Shown: positions 30,850 through 40,042 of the stretch, piece by piece
Layout of the letters: each line of letters opens with the position of its first letter
How positions within the stretch are numbered: the stretch's first letter is position 1
From: Defluviibacillus sp043739385
Lineage (GTDB): Bacteria; Pseudomonadota; Gammaproteobacteria; Burkholderiales; Burkholderiaceae_C
Direction: 5' to 3'
DNA length: 64,000 nt
Assembly (NCBI GenBank): GCA_043739385.1
Contig: JAYUED010000007.1
Location: 62,001-126,000, forward strand
Translations under genes and position numbers: made by a program
The notes under the pieces: model-generated
The model's database searches: none
Told to the model about the DNA's origin: nothing
What the model saw: the letters and a program-made list of their open reading frames with translations, nothing else

Positions 30850-32511
30850 ATGGCTCAATACGTATTCACCATGAACCGCGTCGGCAAGATCGTGCCGCCC
30901 AAACGGCATATTCTTAAAGACATCTCTTTGAGCTTTTTCCCCGGAGCCAAAATTGGCGTGCTGGGCACCAATGGCTCGGGCAAGTCCACCTTGCTCAAAA
31001 TCATGGCTGGTTTGGACAAAGAAATTGAAGGCGAAGCTCAGCCTATGGCTGGCCTGAATATTGGCTATTTGCCCCAAGAGCCTAAGCTTGATCCTACCCA
31101 AACCGTGCGTGAAAGCGTTGAATCAGGCATGGGCCGCGTCTTCACCGCCAAAGCTCGCTTGGAAGAGGTATACACCGCCTATGGCGAAGAAGACGCTGAT
31201 TTTGACGCGCTAGCCACAGAGCAAGCCCAGCTCGAAGCCATCATCGCCACAGCAGGTACCGATTCTGAGCACCAGCTGGAAATCGCCGCTGATGCGCTGC
31301 GCCTGCCCCCATGGGACGCTGTAATCGGTGTGCTCTCTGGCGGTGAGAAGCGCCGAGTTGCGCTGTGTACGCTGCTGCTGTCCAAGCCTGACATGCTGTT
31401 GCTCGATGAGCCGACCAATCACTTGGATGCTGAATCGGTCGACTGGTTAGAGCAGTTTTTGCTGCGTTATTCTGGCACCGTGGTGGCCATCACCCACGAT
31501 CGTTACTTCTTGGACAACGCAGCTGAGTGGATTTTGGAGCTCGACCGCGGCGCTGGCATCCCCTACAAAGGCAACTACAGCGACTGGTTGACGCAAAAGC
31601 AAGCTCGCCTAGAGCAAGAAAACAAGGGTGAAGAAGCCCGTGCCAAAGCCTTGAAGAAGGAATTGGAATGGTCGCGCCAGAACCCCAAAGCCCGTCAAGC
31701 CAAGAGCAAGGCCCGTTTGGCCCGCTTTGAAGAACTGTCGGACTTTGAATACCAAAAGCGCAACGAGACGAACGAAATTTTCATCCCTGTGGCCGAGCGC
31801 CTGGGCCACGAAGTAATTGAATTCACCAACGTCACCAAATCTTTTGGCGACCGCGTGCTGATTGACGATCTGAGCTTCAAAGTGCCTGCCGGTGCCATCG
31901 TCGGCATCATTGGCCCTAACGGCGCGGGTAAATCTACGCTGTTCAAGATGATTGCAGGCCGCGAAAAGGCGGATTCTGGTGAAGTCAAAATTGGCTCTAC
32001 CGTCAAGATGGCCTTCGTTGACCAGCACCGTGATGACTTGGCGAACGAAAAAACAGTTTGGGAAGATGTGTCTGGCGGGCTGGATATCCTGAACGTGGGC
32101 AAGTTCCAGATGGCCAGTCGTGCTTACTGCGGTCGCTTCAACTTCAATGGTGCTGACCAGCAAAAGCGCGTTGGCACCTTGTCTGGTGGCGAGCGTGGGC
32201 GCTTGCACTTAGCCAAGACTTTGATCGCAGGCGGCAACGTGCTGATGCTCGATGAGCCTTCTAACGATCTGGACGTGGAAACCCTGCGCGCATTGGAAGA
32301 TGCCTTGCTAGAGTTTGCTGGCACGCTGATGGTCATTAGCCATGACCGCTGGTTCCTTGACCGTATTGCCACCCATATTCTGGCTTGCGAAGGCGACAGC
32401 CATTGGACGTTCTATGACGGCAACTACCAGGAGTACGAAGCCGATAAGAAAAAGCGTCTGGGCGAAGAAGGTGCCAAGCCCAAGCGTATGCGTTACAAAG
32501 CATTGAAATAA
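30850..32511 (+). CDS. ettA: Energy-dependent translational throttle protein EttA (ABC-F)
   Basis: 553 residues, close to the 555 of the E. coli protein. Two ABC domains lie in tandem without membrane segments: P-loops GTNGSGKS (residues 39-46) and GPNGAGKS in the second half, with signatures LSGGEKRRVAL and LSGGERGRLHL. The arm and linker lie between them (LEQENKGEEARAKALKKELE). It binds the ribosomal E site and gates early elongation according to ATP/ADP. I chose the ATG at 30850 (MAQYVFTMNRVGKIVPPKRH), the conserved EttA start, over the upstream in-frame ATG at 30742. Confidence 0.96.
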   Translation: MAQYVFTMNRVGKIVPPKRHILKDISLSFFPGAKIGVLGTNGSGKSTLLKIMAGLDKEIEGEAQPMAGLNIGYLPQEPKLDPTQTVRESVESGMGRVFTAKARLEEVYTAYGEEDADFDALATEQAQLEAIIATAGTDSEHQLEIAADALRLPPWDAVIGVLSGGEKRRVALCTLLLSKPDMLLLDEPTNHLDAESVDWLEQFLLRYSGTVVAITHDRYFLDNAAEWILELDRGAGIPYKGNYSDWLTQKQARLEQENKGEEARAKALKKELEWSRQNPKARQAKSKARLARFEELSDFEYQKRNETNEIFIPVAERLGHEVIEFTNVTKSFGDRVLIDDLSFKVPAGAIVGIIGPNGAGKSTLFKMIAGREKADSGEVKIGSTVKMAFVDQHRDDLANEKTVWEDVSGGLDILNVGKFQMASRAYCGRFNFNGADQQKRVGTLSGGERGRLHLAKTLIAGGNVLMLDEPSNDLDVETLRALEDALLEFAGTLMVISHDRWFLDRIATHILACEGDSHWTFYDGNYQEYEADKKKRLGEEGAKPKRMRYKALK

Positions 32512-32571
32512 GGCTATTCGCTTTAGGGCATCGCCTGTGAAGGCTAGCTAGTCAAAGTAACGAGATTTGCA

Positions 32572-35094
32572 ATGCCGTCCGATCAATTTCGCCCCGCTGG
32601 GGCCACTTCTACGGCCTCCAGCGCTACTTATGCATTGTGTCCTCCTGCTCAGACCGAACCTGCGCAGACGGTGATTTTCCAGATCTGTCTGCGACAGGCT
32701 GTGGATGCCAGCCGTGCATTGATGGAGACACTGCTGTCTGACGCAGTCGCTTTGGCCAGCGTGCAAGCGACGGAGTCCTCTTTGCAGTCCCAAGCCGCAA
32801 ACCGTGACCGTGCAATTGCTTTAGCGCAGGCTGTAACACTGCTGATCCAACACTCCCCAGCCTTGTGTCTTAGTTTTCCTGAGGTACTGCGGTGTATTTT
32901 TTCAGCGACTGCGGATGAAGGGCTTGCCAAGAGCACTGTGCCTAGAGTCTGGCGGGCTGACCAGTTTGAGCTGATGGACGATACGCAGGTTCAAATGCAA
33001 ATGGTGCTGGCCGGTGTGCTGCAAAGTGCGGCGACAGACGCTGAAGCACCATTGGCGGAACTTGATGCCCTCATCAGCAGGGTGCAGGGGCTAGTGTCCG
33101 TGCAGCCAGATCGCAACCCTCTGCGGCCTGCAAACTATATCGGTGCGCTGGACAAGGCGTTCACGCAAATTCCTGTTGCCTCTCCTGTGCGCTTGGTCTG
33201 GTGGCAGCTCACAGGTCCTGGCTTAGGTAAGGCGTTGCGCGCGACATATGAACAAGTCGTGCTATTGCTGAAATCTGTCAACACGCAGCCAGCGGCCTAT
33301 GGGGTCACCACCAGCGCTGGCGCTCATTTGTCTCCGGGTTTGATTTCTACTCCTGCGCGCAGTACGGATGAAAAGTCGAATACTGTGCGCCGTATCCAGC
33401 AGTTGGTTGCGGGTCAAATGGTGGCAATGAAGGGGCTGCACACAGAAGGGCAAGTCAGGGCTGCTGAGTCGAACGATACCGAATTTCAACTCTCCAGCTT
33501 CGACTACACCATGCCTGCTGCACTCGAGGCATTAGAGGAGATGCATCAAGTTGAGCAGGCACTAGAGCGTTTGGCTGAGCGCGAGGCGCCTGTGCGTCGC
33601 TTGGCTCAGCGGAGCAGTCCGTTTGATCGTATGCCCGACGAACTTGCAGACACATCTCCTCTGCCTTTGGCGGTCGCCCAAATGGCAGGTTTAGGGCGCA
33701 ACGCGCTGTACGTGGCTTTGCGACAACAGGCTAAGGGCGTCGGGCAGGTGTTGGGGCTTGAGGTTGTCGCTTTGATGATTGACAACATCACCAGCAACCC
33801 AAAGTTGCTGGCTCCGGTACAAGCGGTAGTGCGCAAGTTCGAGCAACCTTTGCTGAGGTTGGTGATGGTAGATCCGCGATTTTTCAGCGACAAACAGCAC
33901 CCTGCACGCCAGCTGTTAGAGGCTATTGTTGCGCAAAATGCCCGTTTCGAGACGGCAGATAGCCCTGCCTTTTCGCTCTTCCTTCAACCTCTGCGGCAGG
34001 CAGTTGATGAATTACAGCATGTGCCTATCGAGGGCGCTGAGCCCTTTGCGCTGTGTTTGAGCATGCTGAGCCAAATTTGGAACGAGCAGGTGCAACTTGA
34101 ACTTGCTCAACGAGAACAAGTTATCAATACACTGCGCCGTGCGGATCAGCGTAATCATTTGGCTTTGCAGGTTGCGCGAGACATTCGGGCTCGTTCTGAT
34201 GTGATCGAGGTGCCCGCTGCTGTGATGGCGTTTTCGACAGGCCCCTGGGCTCAGGTGATTGCACATGCCCAACTTGCGATGCTGACCCCTTCCGTAGCCC
34301 GTGAAAGCATTGGTGTGGTTTCACTAGGCGCAGATCGTCAAATAGCATTTACCTTGTCTGAAGCTGAGCTCCATACGGCACTGCTAGCCGATTTGTTCTG
34401 GAGCGTGCACCCTGAGCTTGCCAAGGCTGACCCTGTCCGCTTGGTCAAGTTGATTCCTGGCATGCTTAGCCGCCTGCGTACAGGCATGAAGGCTGTTGAG
34501 TATCCCCAAGTAGAGCTCAATAGTTTTTTTGATGCGTTGATGCAACTGCACCAAAAAGCCTTGATGGCCAAAACTCTGGTGACGGTAGTCCCTGCACCTG
34601 TGGATTTATTGGCTACCGTGGTGATACCCGCTGAGTCGGCCTTGTGGTTGGCGCCAAGTGAAGCACAAGCCAGTGGTTTTTTGCTGGGCGACTTTGATTT
34701 CCCTGATGGTGCGCAAACACCTAATTTGTCGTTTGCCCGCCCTGTCGCTGTGGCAACTTCAGGTCACGCAGCTTTGATTGCTCAAAGCTTGTCTTTAGGG
34801 CCTGATGACTCTGACATACCTCTTGGCGCATGGGTTGATTTGAGCCATGATGGTCGTCTCATGCGCACACAGCTGGTCTGGGTCAGTGCCGAAGGCACGA
34901 TGTTCATGTTCGCCACCGCAACAGGCCGAAACCAGTCGATGACACGGACTTCGCTGGACAAGTTAATTCACAAAGGTGGTGTAAAAATTGTTCAACCTCA
35001 GCATGATTTGAGTGAAGTTTTTGAACAAGCAATGGACGCTGCTGAGCAGGTTGTATTGCGTGACACGCTGAGTAATCCCCCCATTGGTTCGTAA
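32572..35094 (+). CDS. DUF1631 family protein
   Basis: 840 residues, soluble and mostly helical, without signal or membrane segment. It matches the DUF1631 proteins (some mislabelled thymidine phosphorylase) of beta- and gammaproteobacteria. The C-terminal block around residues 745-805 (PLGAWVDLSHDGRLMRTQLV, then WVSAEGTMFMFATATGR) resembles a PilZ-like barrel, but the RxxxR and D/NxSxxG pair for cyclic di-GMP is not evident. It begins 60 bases after ettA. The function is unknown. Confidence 0.75.
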   Translation: MPSDQFRPAGATSTASSATYALCPPAQTEPAQTVIFQICLRQAVDASRALMETLLSDAVALASVQATESSLQSQAANRDRAIALAQAVTLLIQHSPALCLSFPEVLRCIFSATADEGLAKSTVPRVWRADQFELMDDTQVQMQMVLAGVLQSAATDAEAPLAELDALISRVQGLVSVQPDRNPLRPANYIGALDKAFTQIPVASPVRLVWWQLTGPGLGKALRATYEQVVLLLKSVNTQPAAYGVTTSAGAHLSPGLISTPARSTDEKSNTVRRIQQLVAGQMVAMKGLHTEGQVRAAESNDTEFQLSSFDYTMPAALEALEEMHQVEQALERLAEREAPVRRLAQRSSPFDRMPDELADTSPLPLAVAQMAGLGRNALYVALRQQAKGVGQVLGLEVVALMIDNITSNPKLLAPVQAVVRKFEQPLLRLVMVDPRFFSDKQHPARQLLEAIVAQNARFETADSPAFSLFLQPLRQAVDELQHVPIEGAEPFALCLSMLSQIWNEQVQLELAQREQVINTLRRADQRNHLALQVARDIRARSDVIEVPAAVMAFSTGPWAQVIAHAQLAMLTPSVARESIGVVSLGADRQIAFTLSEAELHTALLADLFWSVHPELAKADPVRLVKLIPGMLSRLRTGMKAVEYPQVELNSFFDALMQLHQKALMAKTLVTVVPAPVDLLATVVIPAESALWLAPSEAQASGFLLGDFDFPDGAQTPNLSFARPVAVATSGHAALIAQSLSLGPDDSDIPLGAWVDLSHDGRLMRTQLVWVSAEGTMFMFATATGRNQSMTRTSLDKLIHKGGVKIVQPQHDLSEVFEQAMDAAEQVVLRDTLSNPPIGS

Positions 35095-35121
35095 AACCTG
35101 TACTGTGAGCTATCTGATATT

Positions 35122-35880
35122 TTGAGCGATTTTCATCTGATAAATGACGCGTACTTCTACGTTGTCGCCGCCCCCGCTGTACTGCTGCTGGGTATCAGTA
35201 AAAGTGGTTTCGGTGCTGGTTTCGGGTCACTGGCGGTACCCATGATGGCCCTGGCTGTCACGGTACCTCAGGCCGCAGCGATTTTGATGCCCGTGTTGTT
35301 GGTGATGGATTTGCTTGGTTTGGCTGCGTTCCGTAAAAACTACGACAAGGCCTTGCTGAAACTTCTAATTCCCTTTGGTCTGTTAGGTACTTGCATTGGG
35401 GCCTTGCTGTTCAAGGTGCTGGATGAACACACGGTGGCGGGTATTGTCGGTGCTGTTACGCTGCTGTTTTTGGCGCAACGCCTGCTGTTTCCGCCCAAAG
35501 CCGACAGCGAGCCACCACCGCGCTGGCTCGGTGCGCTGCTGACCACGACCTCTGGCTTTACCAGCTTCATAGCACATGCCGGGGGACCACCTATCAATGC
35601 CTACGTGATTCCGTTGCGCTTGTCGCCTCTAAAGTTCACCGCAACGATGGCCGTCTTCTTTTTCTTCATCAACCTGTCGAAATGGGTACCCTATGCACTG
35701 CTAGGCCTGCTCGACTGGCGTAGTTTTGCGACGTCGTTAGTGTTGTTGCCTTTAGCCCCGGTGGGAGTCTGGATTGGCATACGCATTGCCAAGCGGATTG
35801 ATCCAATATTGTTTTACCGAATGGTCTATACGGGCATGTTTTTAACGGGATGCAAGCTGGTGTGGGACTCGTTTCGGTAA
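35122..35880 (+). CDS. TauE/SafE family sulfite/organosulfonate exporter
   Basis: 252 residues with about eight membrane helices and the TauE pattern (LLLGISKSGFGAGFGSLAVP and its repeat FTSFIAHAGGPPINAYVIPL). The family exports sulfite, sulfoacetate or related anions, or acts as a general anion permease. No ATG lies near the N-terminus, so the start is a TTG at 35122 (MSDFHLINDAY) with no strong ribosome site, 27 bases after the DUF1631 gene. No sulfur genes are nearby. Confidence 0.85.
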   Translation: MSDFHLINDAYFYVVAAPAVLLLGISKSGFGAGFGSLAVPMMALAVTVPQAAAILMPVLLVMDLLGLAAFRKNYDKALLKLLIPFGLLGTCIGALLFKVLDEHTVAGIVGAVTLLFLAQRLLFPPKADSEPPPRWLGALLTTTSGFTSFIAHAGGPPINAYVIPLRLSPLKFTATMAVFFFFINLSKWVPYALLGLLDWRSFATSLVLLPLAPVGVWIGIRIAKRIDPILFYRMVYTGMFLTGCKLVWDSFR

Positions 35881-35893
35881 GGAGTGGTATCAG

Positions 35894-35918
35894 TATTATT
35901 ATTATTATTATTATTATT
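35894..35918. repeat. Trinucleotide microsatellite (ATT/TTA) x8
   Basis: About 25 bases of uninterrupted TAT/ATT repeat lie between the TauE gene stop and the convergent protease stop at 35936. It is intergenic, so length change would not alter a protein. Confidence 0.9.
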
Positions 35919-35935
35919 TTGCTCAGGTTTTACGC

Positions 35936-37105
35936 TTACCGCTGTACGGCTCTGGTCTTGGGGCGCAGACCTGGAGACACCTTCAAGGTAATGAGTTTCT
36001 CTTTGCGCAGCAATTCGAATGGGGCCGCTGTACCCGGTTTGAGCGCAGCAACACTGGACAGCAGCTCAGACACGTTGCGAACTTTATTCCCTGCCACTGC
36101 AGTAATTACGTCTCCAGGCTGAATGCCAGCTAGTGCAGCAGGGCCGTTTTGCAATACGCCTGTGATGATGACGCCTTGAAAAGGAGTCCCGTTTTCATTG
36201 TCTTTGAGCGGCTTGACGCCAAATGTCTCGGCCAACTCGGGTGACAAATCTTGTGGCTCAACACCAATCCAGCCGCGCGTAACCTGGCCATCTTTCACAA
36301 TGCTTTCCAGCACCTGCTTGGCGGTGGACACGGGTATCGCAAAGCCAATGCCCATACTGCCGCCTGAGCGCGAGTAAATTGCGGTGTTAATACCCAGTAG
36401 ATTACCGTTCACATCCACCAGTGCACCCCCAGAATTGCCGGGGTTAATGGCCGCATCGGTTTGGATGAAGTTCTCGAAGGTATTTATACCCAAGTGGTTA
36501 CGACCCAATGCGCTTACGATGCCGCTGGTCACAGTCTGACCCACGCCAAACGGGTTGCCAATGGCCAGCACCTGATCGCCCACTTGCAGTGCGTCAGAGC
36601 TGCCCAGCACAATGGTGGGCAATTTGTCGAGTGCGATTTTTAGCACCGCCAAGTCGCTGTCCGGGTCGGTACCAATTACTTTGGCTCGCGCACGGCGGCT
36701 GTCGGTCAACACAACTTCGATTTCGTCGGCGCCTTCGACGACATGGTTGTTGGTGAGAATGTAGCCGTCCGCGCTGACGATCACGCCGCTGCCTAAGCCA
36801 GCTTGCGCCTCTTGGCCTTGTTCGCCAAAGAAGAATTTAAACCAAGGATCATTGCTGTGCGGAGTTCGCGCAGCTGCTTTACTGGTGTTGATGCTTACCA
36901 CTGTAGGGGACGCCTTTCGGGCTGCACCACTTAAGCTTCCTACGGGAGTTGATATGGAATTCGTAGCAGGAGCTTCTAAGGTAGCTACTAAGCCAGCCAT
37001 CGACGGGCGACGGTTTAGCCACTCAGGCTTTAGGGTGGCGGTGACGAAATAAGCTGCAACCAAAATGGTCACAGTTTGAGAAAAAATCTGCCAAAGGCGT
37101 TTCAT
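35936..37105 (-). CDS. degQ: Periplasmic serine protease, DegQ/HtrA family
   Basis: 389 residues. An N-terminal membrane anchor (FSQTVTILVAAYFVTATL) holds a trypsin-like domain in the periplasm, with catalytic His in ILTNNHVVEG, Asp in DPDSDLAVLKI and Ser in INPGNSGGALVD. One PDZ domain follows (RGWIGVEPQDLSPELAETFG ... ALAGIQPGDVITAVAGNKV). A single PDZ and a membrane anchor fit the DegS-like subgroup as well as DegQ/MucD. I chose the ATG at 37105 (MKRLWQIFSQ) over the in-frame one at 37207. It is divergent from the cysteine-cluster gene. Confidence 0.9.
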   Translation of the reverse strand: MKRLWQIFSQTVTILVAAYFVTATLKPEWLNRRPSMAGLVATLEAPATNSISTPVGSLSGAARKASPTVVSINTSKAAARTPHSNDPWFKFFFGEQGQEAQAGLGSGVIVSADGYILTNNHVVEGADEIEVVLTDSRRARAKVIGTDPDSDLAVLKIALDKLPTIVLGSSDALQVGDQVLAIGNPFGVGQTVTSGIVSALGRNHLGINTFENFIQTDAAINPGNSGGALVDVNGNLLGINTAIYSRSGGSMGIGFAIPVSTAKQVLESIVKDGQVTRGWIGVEPQDLSPELAETFGVKPLKDNENGTPFQGVIITGVLQNGPAALAGIQPGDVITAVAGNKVRNVSELLSSVAALKPGTAAPFELLRKEKLITLKVSPGLRPKTRAVQR

Positions 37106-37219
37106 AGTGATGCGATGCCAGGTTGGGGTGGACGGCTGCAAAGCGTAAATTGTAGGGCGCGCTATGCTGTGCCAGTGTCTACATTTCGCCCTAATCACTT
37201 TATCCACCGTGTTATCTAC

Positions 37220-37573
37220 ATGGAACCTTCGGCACCTAGCAAGCCGCTGGAGGGGCAGCCATGCAATGGCTGTGGTGTTTGCTGCTTGGCTGAACCCTGT
37301 CCGCTGGGTGTGTTGCTAACAGGACGGCGCACCGGGGCGTGTGACGCGCTGCGATGGGATGTTGCTGGGGGCCTTTACCGCTGCGGAGCTCTGAGCGAGC
37401 CTCAAGCTGTATTGATTCACCGTCTGCCTGAAATGCTGAGCGGTATTGCACCTTTGGCTGCATGGGGACTGCCACGACTTGCCCGTCGCTGGATTTCAGC
37501 CGGCAGCGGTTGTGACTGCAGCTTGGAGACGATTGCAGCTGAGGCAAATTCGGCGACTACACTGCCACCATGA
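37220..37573 (+). CDS. Cysteine-cluster protein (YkgJ-like)
   Basis: 117 residues. Cysteines are grouped as PCNGCGVCCLAEPCPLGV near the N-terminus, then CDAL, YRCGAL and GCDCS, a pattern suited to zinc or an iron-sulfur centre. I chose the ATG at 37220 (MEPSAPSK) over an in-frame ATG at 37076 inside the protease leader. Its last 4 bases overlap the Nif3-family gene, so the two are probably co-translated. The function is unknown. Confidence 0.7.
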   Translation: MEPSAPSKPLEGQPCNGCGVCCLAEPCPLGVLLTGRRTGACDALRWDVAGGLYRCGALSEPQAVLIHRLPEMLSGIAPLAAWGLPRLARRWISAGSGCDCSLETIAAEANSATTLPP

Positions 37574-38331
37574 TGATCCCACAGCGCACCCTTCTCGCGT
37601 TCTTTGACACGCTTCTGCAGCCTGAGCGCTTTAAAGACTACGGGCCAAATGGCTTGCAGGTTGAAGGAAAAACCGAAATTCACCATCTCGTTTCAGGTGT
37701 TACCGCCAGTCTGGCCTTGATTGATGCAGCGATCGCAGTCAAGGCGGATGCTATTTTTGTTCATCATGGCTTGTTTTGGCGTGGTCAAGATGGTCGTGTT
37801 GCGGGCTGGATGCGGCAACGGCTCAAAGCGTTACTGGTGCACGATATTGCGCTCTACGCCTACCACTTACCACTGGACGCCCACACCACACTGGGCAACA
37901 ACGCCCAGCTCGCGCAGCATTTGGGCTGGACTGTTATCGACGGCCCTGCCGGGCATTTTGGTGACAATGAATTAGGGTGTCTCGGTGACGTGTTTTTTGT
38001 CAGTGCCCAGGCACTCGCACAGCATATAGAAAACAAGCTAAAACGTCCTGTAGTGCTTGTTCCTGGAGTACATCGTGCTATTAAAAAAATAGCGTGGTGT
38101 ACGGGTGGCGCACAGGGTTATTTTGAGGCGGCCATTGCCGCTGGCGCTGATGCCTACATCACCGGCGAAATCTCGGAACCCCAAGCCCATTACGCACGTG
38201 AAATGGGCGTCGCCTACATCGCCTGCGGCCACCACGCCAGCGAGCGTTATGGTGCACCGGCTGTGGCTGCACATGCTGCAGCGCAGTTTGGCTTAGCGCA
38301 CACCTTTATCGACATCGACAACCCTGCTTAA
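37570..38331 (+). CDS. Nif3-like dinuclear metal centre protein (YbgI type)
   Basis: 253 residues. Metal-binding blocks are IFVHHGLFW, YAYHLPLDAHTTLGNN and the C-terminal YIACGHHASERYG, as in the hexameric YbgI/Nif3 family. In E. coli-type relatives it is called a GTP cyclohydrolase I type 2 homolog, but the reaction is not firmly known. Start codons at 37570 and 37573 are both possible. It overlaps the cysteine-cluster gene and precedes pdxA by 3 bases. Confidence 0.9.
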   Translation: MMIPQRTLLAFFDTLLQPERFKDYGPNGLQVEGKTEIHHLVSGVTASLALIDAAIAVKADAIFVHHGLFWRGQDGRVAGWMRQRLKALLVHDIALYAYHLPLDAHTTLGNNAQLAQHLGWTVIDGPAGHFGDNELGCLGDVFFVSAQALAQHIENKLKRPVVLVPGVHRAIKKIAWCTGGAQGYFEAAIAAGADAYITGEISEPQAHYAREMGVAYIACGHHASERYGAPAVAAHAAAQFGLAHTFIDIDNPA

Positions 38332-38334
38332 ATC

Positions 38335-39393
38335 ATGACTCTCAACGCGTCAGCTCGACCCATTGCCATTACCCTGGGGGACCCTGCCGGCATTGGGCCT
38401 GAAATCATCGCTAAAGCCTTTCGTGATGCGCCCGAGTTGTTGCAAGGTTGCTTTGTGGTCGGCGATGTCGCAACGTTGCGCCGTGCGGTGCAATTCATTA
38501 GCCACGAGGGAGGTGTCGCGTTGCCCTTGGCTCAAATTGACACTGCACAAGCCGCTTTGCGCGTGCCGCCACGCTGCATGCCTGTGCTACAAGTTTCAGA
38601 GCTACATGCGCTTATCACGATTGCAGAAGTAAGTGGGGTAGCTGGAAAAATTGCGGGTGACTGCGTCTTGTGGGCTGCACGTGCAGCATTGGCAGGGGAG
38701 GTTGCAGCCATTGTGACTGCACCGTTGCACAAAGAGGCGTTGGCCGCAGCCGGACAGCCGTATTCACAGTACCCAGGCCATACTGAGATGCTGCAAGCCG
38801 AAGCTGCCGCATTTTTAAAGCTTCCTGTGCGTGACGTGCCGGTGCGCATGATGCTGGCGAACGAGGAGTTGCGCACAGTGCTTGTCAGTATTCACATGTC
38901 GTTACGCGATGCTATTGACGCGGTGACGTTCGATAACGTCTTGCAAACTTTACGCATCACCGACATAGCCTTACGTGCCAGCTTAGGCCGTGCCCCACGC
39001 ATAGCCGTTGCAGGGCTGAACCCCCATGCCGGGGAAGGCGGTTTATTTGGTCACGAGGAGCAGGCGTTTATTCGTCCTGCGGTGGTTGCGGCACGTGCAG
39101 AAGGCTTGAATGTCCATGGGCCGTTTGCGCCTGATACGGTGTTCATGCGTGCGCGAGCTTCAAATGGCCAACCTGGTGAATTTGATGTGGTGGTCGCGAT
39201 GTACCATGATCAGGGCTTGATTCCCGTCAAATATTTGGGGGTAGAGCAGGGTGTGAATGTCACGCTTGGCTTACCGCTGGTGCGAACGAGCCCTGACCAT
39301 GGCACCGCGTTTGATATCGCAGGCACAGGCAAGGCTGATGCGTCGAGTTTGCTGGCCGCAGTGCGCATGGCACGCCAGCTTCAAGCCGTTTGA
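38335..39393 (+). CDS. pdxA: 4-hydroxythreonine-4-phosphate dehydrogenase
   Basis: 352 residues. It oxidises 4-phosphohydroxy-L-threonine for pyridoxal phosphate synthesis. Hallmarks are ITLGDPAGIGPEI at the N-terminus, PGHTEMLQ, AVAGLNPHAGEGGLFG, and VAMYHDQGLIPVKYLG holding metal and substrate residues, then LVRTSPDHGTAFDIAGTG. It lies 3 bases after the Nif3-family gene and converges on mscL. Confidence 0.95.
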   Translation: MTLNASARPIAITLGDPAGIGPEIIAKAFRDAPELLQGCFVVGDVATLRRAVQFISHEGGVALPLAQIDTAQAALRVPPRCMPVLQVSELHALITIAEVSGVAGKIAGDCVLWAARAALAGEVAAIVTAPLHKEALAAAGQPYSQYPGHTEMLQAEAAAFLKLPVRDVPVRMMLANEELRTVLVSIHMSLRDAIDAVTFDNVLQTLRITDIALRASLGRAPRIAVAGLNPHAGEGGLFGHEEQAFIRPAVVAARAEGLNVHGPFAPDTVFMRARASNGQPGEFDVVVAMYHDQGLIPVKYLGVEQGVNVTLGLPLVRTSPDHGTAFDIAGTGKADASSLLAAVRMARQLQAV

Positions 39394-39409
39394 GGGGTTT
39401 TGAGCGGTC

Positions 39410-39838
39410 TTATTTCTTCAGGCTATCGCGAATCTGACGCAGCAGCATGATGTCTTCAGGCGTAGCGGGCACTTCAACCGGCGCAGCAGGTTCTTCTTTC
39501 TTCAGTCGGTTTATTTGCTTGATCATCATGAAGATGATGAATGCCAAAATAGCAAAATTTACCGCCACGGTAATGAAGTTGCCGTACGCAAATACGGGGA
39601 CGCCTGCTTTTTTCAAGCCATCAAGTGTCATCACGGTGCCAACAGGGGGTGAATGTAAAACGATAAACAGATTGGAGAAATCCAGTTTGCCGAACACTAG
39701 GCCCACCAAAGGCATGATGAGATCGCCCACGATGGAGTCCACAATCTTGCCGAAAGCGCCGCCAATGATGACGCCCACTGCCAGGTCCATCACATTGCCT
39801 TTGATCGCAAATGCTTTAAATTCCGTCAACATGCTCAT
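39410..39838 (-). CDS. mscL: Large-conductance mechanosensitive channel
   Basis: 142 residues, two membrane helices and a cytoplasmic C-terminal helix (the family is about 136). The first helix NVMDLAVGVIIGGAFGKIVD carries the pore-lining glycine pattern, and NFAILAFIIFMMIKQINRL is the second. It opens under osmotic downshock. It converges on pdxA with 16 bases between. Confidence 0.95.
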   Translation of the reverse strand: MSMLTEFKAFAIKGNVMDLAVGVIIGGAFGKIVDSIVGDLIMPLVGLVFGKLDFSNLFIVLHSPPVGTVMTLDGLKKAGVPVFAYGNFITVAVNFAILAFIIFMMIKQINRLKKEEPAAPVEVPATPEDIMLLRQIRDSLKK

Positions 39839-39992
39839 AGTCAGCCTCTTCTTGTTGTGTAAATGTGTAAATCAAGTTCGTATTTATAACCCAGCGGATG
39901 GGCTGCTGGTGCCACCTGAATGCGATTCAATCAGTGCATCAACACAATCCGTCACAGTTTGACGCTGCCAATTTAAGCTGTGGTCGCTCAGC

Positions 39993-39998
39993 TACAAT
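39993..39998 (+). promoter_or_regulatory. Candidate -10 box of the petABC operon
   Basis: TACAAT in the context GCTACAATCCG lies 45 bases before the petA start. A clear -35 is not seen at the right distance, so this rests on the -10 box only. Confidence 0.35.
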
Positions 39999-40042
39999 CC
40001 GTAGTTAACCCCATATAACAGTGAAGTTCATCGAGGAATGCC

